From the IMG/VR virus record IMGVR_UViG_3300023210_000226, positions 1 through 23,661 of that record: a stretch of DNA of 23,661 nucleotides; one strand, written 5' to 3'. The notes below the pieces were generated by a model. It was not told where the DNA came from. It made no database searches and worked only from the letters and a program-made list of their open reading frames with translations. Made by a program: the position numbers and the translations under genes. Shown here piece after piece: positions 22,193 to 23,661 of the stretch (positions are counted from its first letter, which is position 1; each line of letters opens with the position of its first letter). The DNA is from a virus.

Positions 22193-22327
22193 CCTATTGA
22201 ATTGTTGTTAGACAATTTTATAAAATCATTAGATGCTTTGCATCCTATTGAATTTAAAGCGAAGATACGAAATACCTATTAGATTCACAAATAAGGGTAT
22301 TAAATTCATACCTATTAGATTCACATT
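22189..22327 (-). repeat. Cluster of five TATTRRATTYA repeats around a promoter
   Basis: Five direct copies begin at 22195, 22246, 22277, 22298 and 22313. The copies at 22277 and 22313 are TATTAGATTCACA, that at 22298 TATTAAATTCATA. The copies at 22195 and 22246 lie within an exact 15-bp repeat GCATCCTATTGAATT (22189-22203 and 22240-22254). The three upstream copies lie at and just before the -33 element of the promoter. On the minus strand this reads TGTGAATCTAATAGG. Operator function is inferred from placement. The rest of the gap up to the terminator at 22432 is AT-rich with a (TA)n run and nothing else I can name. Confidence 0.65.
22260..22291 (-). promoter_or_regulatory. Bacteroidota-type promoter for the 82-aa gene
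   Basis: TTTG (22291-22288) and TATCTTCG (22267-22260) are exactly 20 nt apart on the minus strand; the -7 element has one mismatch to TAnnTTTG. The -33 element is part of a repeat copy. Predicted leader length to the ATG at 22192 is about 60 nt. Confidence 0.65.
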
Positions 22328-22431
22328 GGCAGTTGGAAATGTTGATGTGTGTAGAGAGTAGAGTAATTATAGTATATATATATAAATACGTCAGAGTACT
22401 TATATTTTACCCATATTTTAACACAAGACAC

Positions 22432-22456
22432 AAAAAAAGGGGGCTATTTTGCCCCC
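22432..22456 (-). terminator. Rho-independent terminator after the small early genes
   Basis: A perfect 6-bp GC stem (GGGGGC / GCCCCC) with a 6-nt loop is followed by seven U residues on the minus strand. It lies 28 nt after the stop of the 51-aa gene and closes the small gene cluster. Confidence 0.88.
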
Positions 22457-22484
22457 TGTTAACAAACTAAACTATAAACACCTA

Positions 22485-22640
22485 CTAAATGCTATCTAAA
22501 TATAACGCAAACTTTTGACACGCCTCATCTTCTGAATATCCGTAGTAAATTTGTTTGTGTTCGTCTGATTTGCATACTATTGAACCGTTTGCGTTTCGTT
22601 CTATTATGTAAATGTAATCTCTAAAAAATCCTACTTTCAT
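22485..22640 (-). CDS. Small accessory protein, 51 aa
   Basis: The frame runs ATG 22640 to TAG 22485 and encodes MKVGFFRDYIYIIERNANGS followed by a Tyr-rich, acidic end (YYGYSEDEACQKFALYLDSI). It looks like a small alpha/beta fold. It is the last gene before the terminator and starts 8 nt after the preceding gene. Function unknown. Tandem same-strand placement and clean edges support it. Confidence 0.6.
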   Translation of the reverse strand: MKVGFFRDYIYIIERNANGSIVCKSDEHKQIYYGYSEDEACQKFALYLDSI

Positions 22641-22648
22641 ACCCTCTT

Positions 22649-22789
22649 TTATTTTAAATACCTTAATAAATTATTCTCTCTCAACCAATTAACAAAATCT
22701 TTGTCTTGCAAATGGTTTATTTCTTTGCTTCGTTTTGTTCTGCTTTCTTTAATTACTCGCAAATTATTTTCAAATATATCTTTGTTCAT
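22649..22789 (-). CDS. Small basic accessory protein, 46 aa
   Basis: The frame runs ATG 22789 to TAA 22649. It begins MNKDIFENNLRVIKESRTKR and ends DFVNWLRENNLLRYLK, so it is short, helical and basic. It begins 1 nt after the stop of the 64-aa gene. No function recognised; regulatory or host-takeover miniproteins have this form, but this is inference. Confidence 0.58.
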   Translation of the reverse strand: MNKDIFENNLRVIKESRTKRSKEINHLQDKDFVNWLRENNLLRYLK

Positions 22790-22790
22790 T

Positions 22791-22985
22791 TTAATTTGTT
22801 TTACCTGTGTACAAATATTTTCTTGCCTCTCTTAATGTTTCAAAATACTGTACCTCGTATAATGATGCAACTTTGTAAACGTTGTGTATAAACGTTAACG
22901 TTTTGTTGTTTCTTGTTTGGGCGTATCCACAACATAAGGCGTATTTTGTTAACTCGTTTCTTTGTGTATATAGTTTTGGTTTCAT
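22791..22985 (-). CDS. Small accessory protein, 64 aa
   Basis: The protein begins MKPKLYTQRNELTKYALCCG and has an alpha/beta pattern ending in FETLREARKYLYTGKTN. Its ATG overlaps the stop of the 52-aa gene (ATGA). Function unknown. Two adjacent Cys residues (18, 19) are the only notable residues. Confidence 0.6.
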   Translation of the reverse strand: MKPKLYTQRNELTKYALCCGYAQTRNNKTLTFIHNVYKVASLYEVQYFETLREARKYLYTGKTN

Positions 22986-23140
22986 TTTGTTATTATATTT
23001 TTGATTTGTTCAAATTGTTTGGCATCTATTTTTAGATATTTTGTCTTGTTTCCGTATCCGTCTGTTATTTGTATGTTATATCCGTATACATTACAAGGGT
23101 AAACCAAATTGTTTATTTGTGTGTTTTCGTATGCTTTCAT
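22982..23140 (-). CDS. Small accessory protein, 52 aa
   Basis: The frame from ATG 23140 to TGA 22982 encodes MKAYENTQINNLVYPCNVYG and then YNIQITDGYGNKTKYLKIDA, a beta-rich small protein. The stop overlaps the next ATG (ATGA), and it starts 4 nt after the 92-aa gene ends. That spacing is the main evidence. Function unknown. Confidence 0.6.
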   Translation of the reverse strand: MKAYENTQINNLVYPCNVYGYNIQITDGYGNKTKYLKIDAKQFEQIKNIITK

Positions 23141-23144
23141 TCTG

Positions 23145-23423
23145 TTATTTGTTTAAGTTAGTCAAAATATATTCTTTGCTTTCTATCTTTGCTCTTGTTT
23201 CGGCTATACCTTCATTCAAAAATTGATTTCGATATTTGCCTGTGGTACGTGAATAATCCCAATAGTATGCGTCTAACTTTGTTTTGCCTTTGTTTGGCAT
23301 AAATGCTATTATACTATTGTAGCTCTGAAAATATACGCCCTTTGGGGTATAAATTTCAAATTGATTTGCAACTGCTCCTCCTGTTCGTGGGCTGGTCATT
23401 TGTTGTACTCTTATTGTTCTCAT
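23145..23423 (-). CDS. Conserved small phage protein (DUF8033-like)
   Basis: This 92-aa protein carries the pattern SPRTGGAVANQFEIYTPKG, then FQSYNSIIAF, then WDYSRTTGKYRNQFLNE near the end. I associate that pattern with a domain of unknown function found in Bacteroidota phages, including crAss-like ones. It is the largest of the small genes in this cluster. The role is unknown; conservation across phages of the same host phylum suggests an early host-interaction or replication-linked task. The match is from memory of the pattern. Confidence 0.68.
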   Translation of the reverse strand: MRTIRVQQMTSPRTGGAVANQFEIYTPKGVYFQSYNSIIAFMPNKGKTKLDAYYWDYSRTTGKYRNQFLNEGIAETRAKIESKEYILTNLNK

Positions 23424-23435
23424 TTGTTTTATGTT

Positions 23436-23531
23436 TTATTGTGTTAAAATTATTCTTAATGCTATGTACAAAGGCACGATAAATAAAAGTACCTTAATTA
23501 CGTTTTTTGTTAGTTTGTCAAATGTTTCCAT
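23436..23531 (-). CDS. Single-span membrane miniprotein, 31 aa
   Basis: The frame from ATG 23531 to TAA 23436 reads METFDKLTKNVIKVLLFIVP and a further hydrophobic stretch ending in Gln. Residues about 11-29 form one membrane span. It lies 4 nt after a similar tiny membrane protein and 12 nt before the 92-aa gene. Real coding is plausible but cannot be proven at this length. Confidence 0.45.
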   Translation of the reverse strand: METFDKLTKNVIKVLLFIVPLYIALRIILTQ

Positions 23532-23535
23532 ATTA

Positions 23536-23649
23536 TTATAAATTTGAAAGTATTTGAATTGATGCGCCTAAAATAAAGTTACTCATAAAAATAGCTAATG
23601 CAATAAGTACTTTTTTTTCTGTTCTGTTGTTGTTGTTTTGTGTGTTCAT
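23536..23649 (-). CDS. Single-span membrane miniprotein, 37 aa
   Basis: The frame from ATG 23649 to TAA 23536 begins MNTQNNNNRTEKKVLIALAI. It has a polar Asn-rich N-terminus, then one hydrophobic span (about 14-35). It is the first gene seen in the cluster; its promoter would lie beyond the window. Paired with the next membrane miniprotein. Function unknown. Confidence 0.45.
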   Translation of the reverse strand: MNTQNNNNRTEKKVLIALAIFMSNFILGASIQILSNL

Positions 23650-23661
23650 AATTATATATTT

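Noticed and set aside
22229-22325. Short V/M-N-L-I-G/P peptides encoded by the repeats
   Set aside because: The repeats read as V-N-L-I-G in one frame here, but the spacing at 5225/5244 (19) and 10231/10248 (17) is not a multiple of three, so a coding explanation does not hold; binding sites fit better.
259-23226. Plus-strand open frames throughout the window
   Set aside because: All lie opposite well-supported minus-strand genes or in AT-rich gaps, and none shows a recognisable domain.
1-23661. tRNA or rRNA genes
   Set aside because: I saw no cloverleaf with a TTCRA-type T-arm or rRNA-like stretch in the gaps; a dedicated scan was not possible.

Overview
This window is a tightly packed stretch of a tailed (siphovirus-like) bacteriophage or prophage genome. 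Every convincing gene is on the minus strand, so transcription runs from right to left. The host is probably a member of the Bacteroidota, most likely a flavobacterium. Four things suggest this: low G+C, start sites without strong Shine-Dalgarno sequences, promoters of the Bacteroidota type (TTTG, 19-20 nt, TAnnTTTG) and protein types familiar from that phylum's phages. I see no large terminase, integrase or repressor, so the genome is incomplete here and its lifestyle cannot be decided.

Layout in the direction of transcription. (1) 23649-22485: seven tiny accessory or early genes, closed by a strong terminator at about 22432-22456. (2) 22330-21722: a promoter with upstream direct repeats, a small 82-aa gene, then an AT-rich intergenic region. 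(3) 21721-5264: one long structural and lysis block. Its order is tail assembly chaperone (with a -1 frameshift extension), tail completion proteins, two large tail/baseplate proteins, a 53-aa gene, tape measure, prohead protease, Cys-rich miniprotein, scaffold-like protein, major capsid, tail-tube-like protein, a small virion protein, portal, head-tail adaptor, tail fibre, small membrane protein, M15 endolysin, holin-like protein and a basic mini-gene. The block ends at a strong terminator at 5131-5163. (4) 5117-1391: recombination and replication, with a PD-(D/E)XK nuclease, ERF annealing protein, SSB-like protein, winged-helix protein, T7-gp4-like primase-helicase and VRR-NUC nuclease. An AT-rich palindrome/iteron-like region lies at 3441-3572. 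(5) 1443-40: a sigma-like factor, a four-cysteine protein and another nuclease. A partial gene begins at the left edge.

The genes are packed mostly with ATGA/TAATG overlaps, implying translational coupling. Control seems concentrated at a few points: five hairpin terminators, at least three good Bacteroidota-type promoters, and a dispersed 13-15 bp repeat (TATTRRATTYA core). The repeat clusters at exactly three operon boundaries (5222-5258, 10229-10262, 22189-22327) and may be a phage regulon operator.

The observations most worth checking are the T9 slippery site at 21220-21228, which joins the chaperone to a start-less -1 frame; the repeat/promoter/terminator composites; two near-identical promoter-start junctions that predict leaderless mRNAs; and the candidate origin. 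All functional names come from reading motifs by eye; no database search was run.
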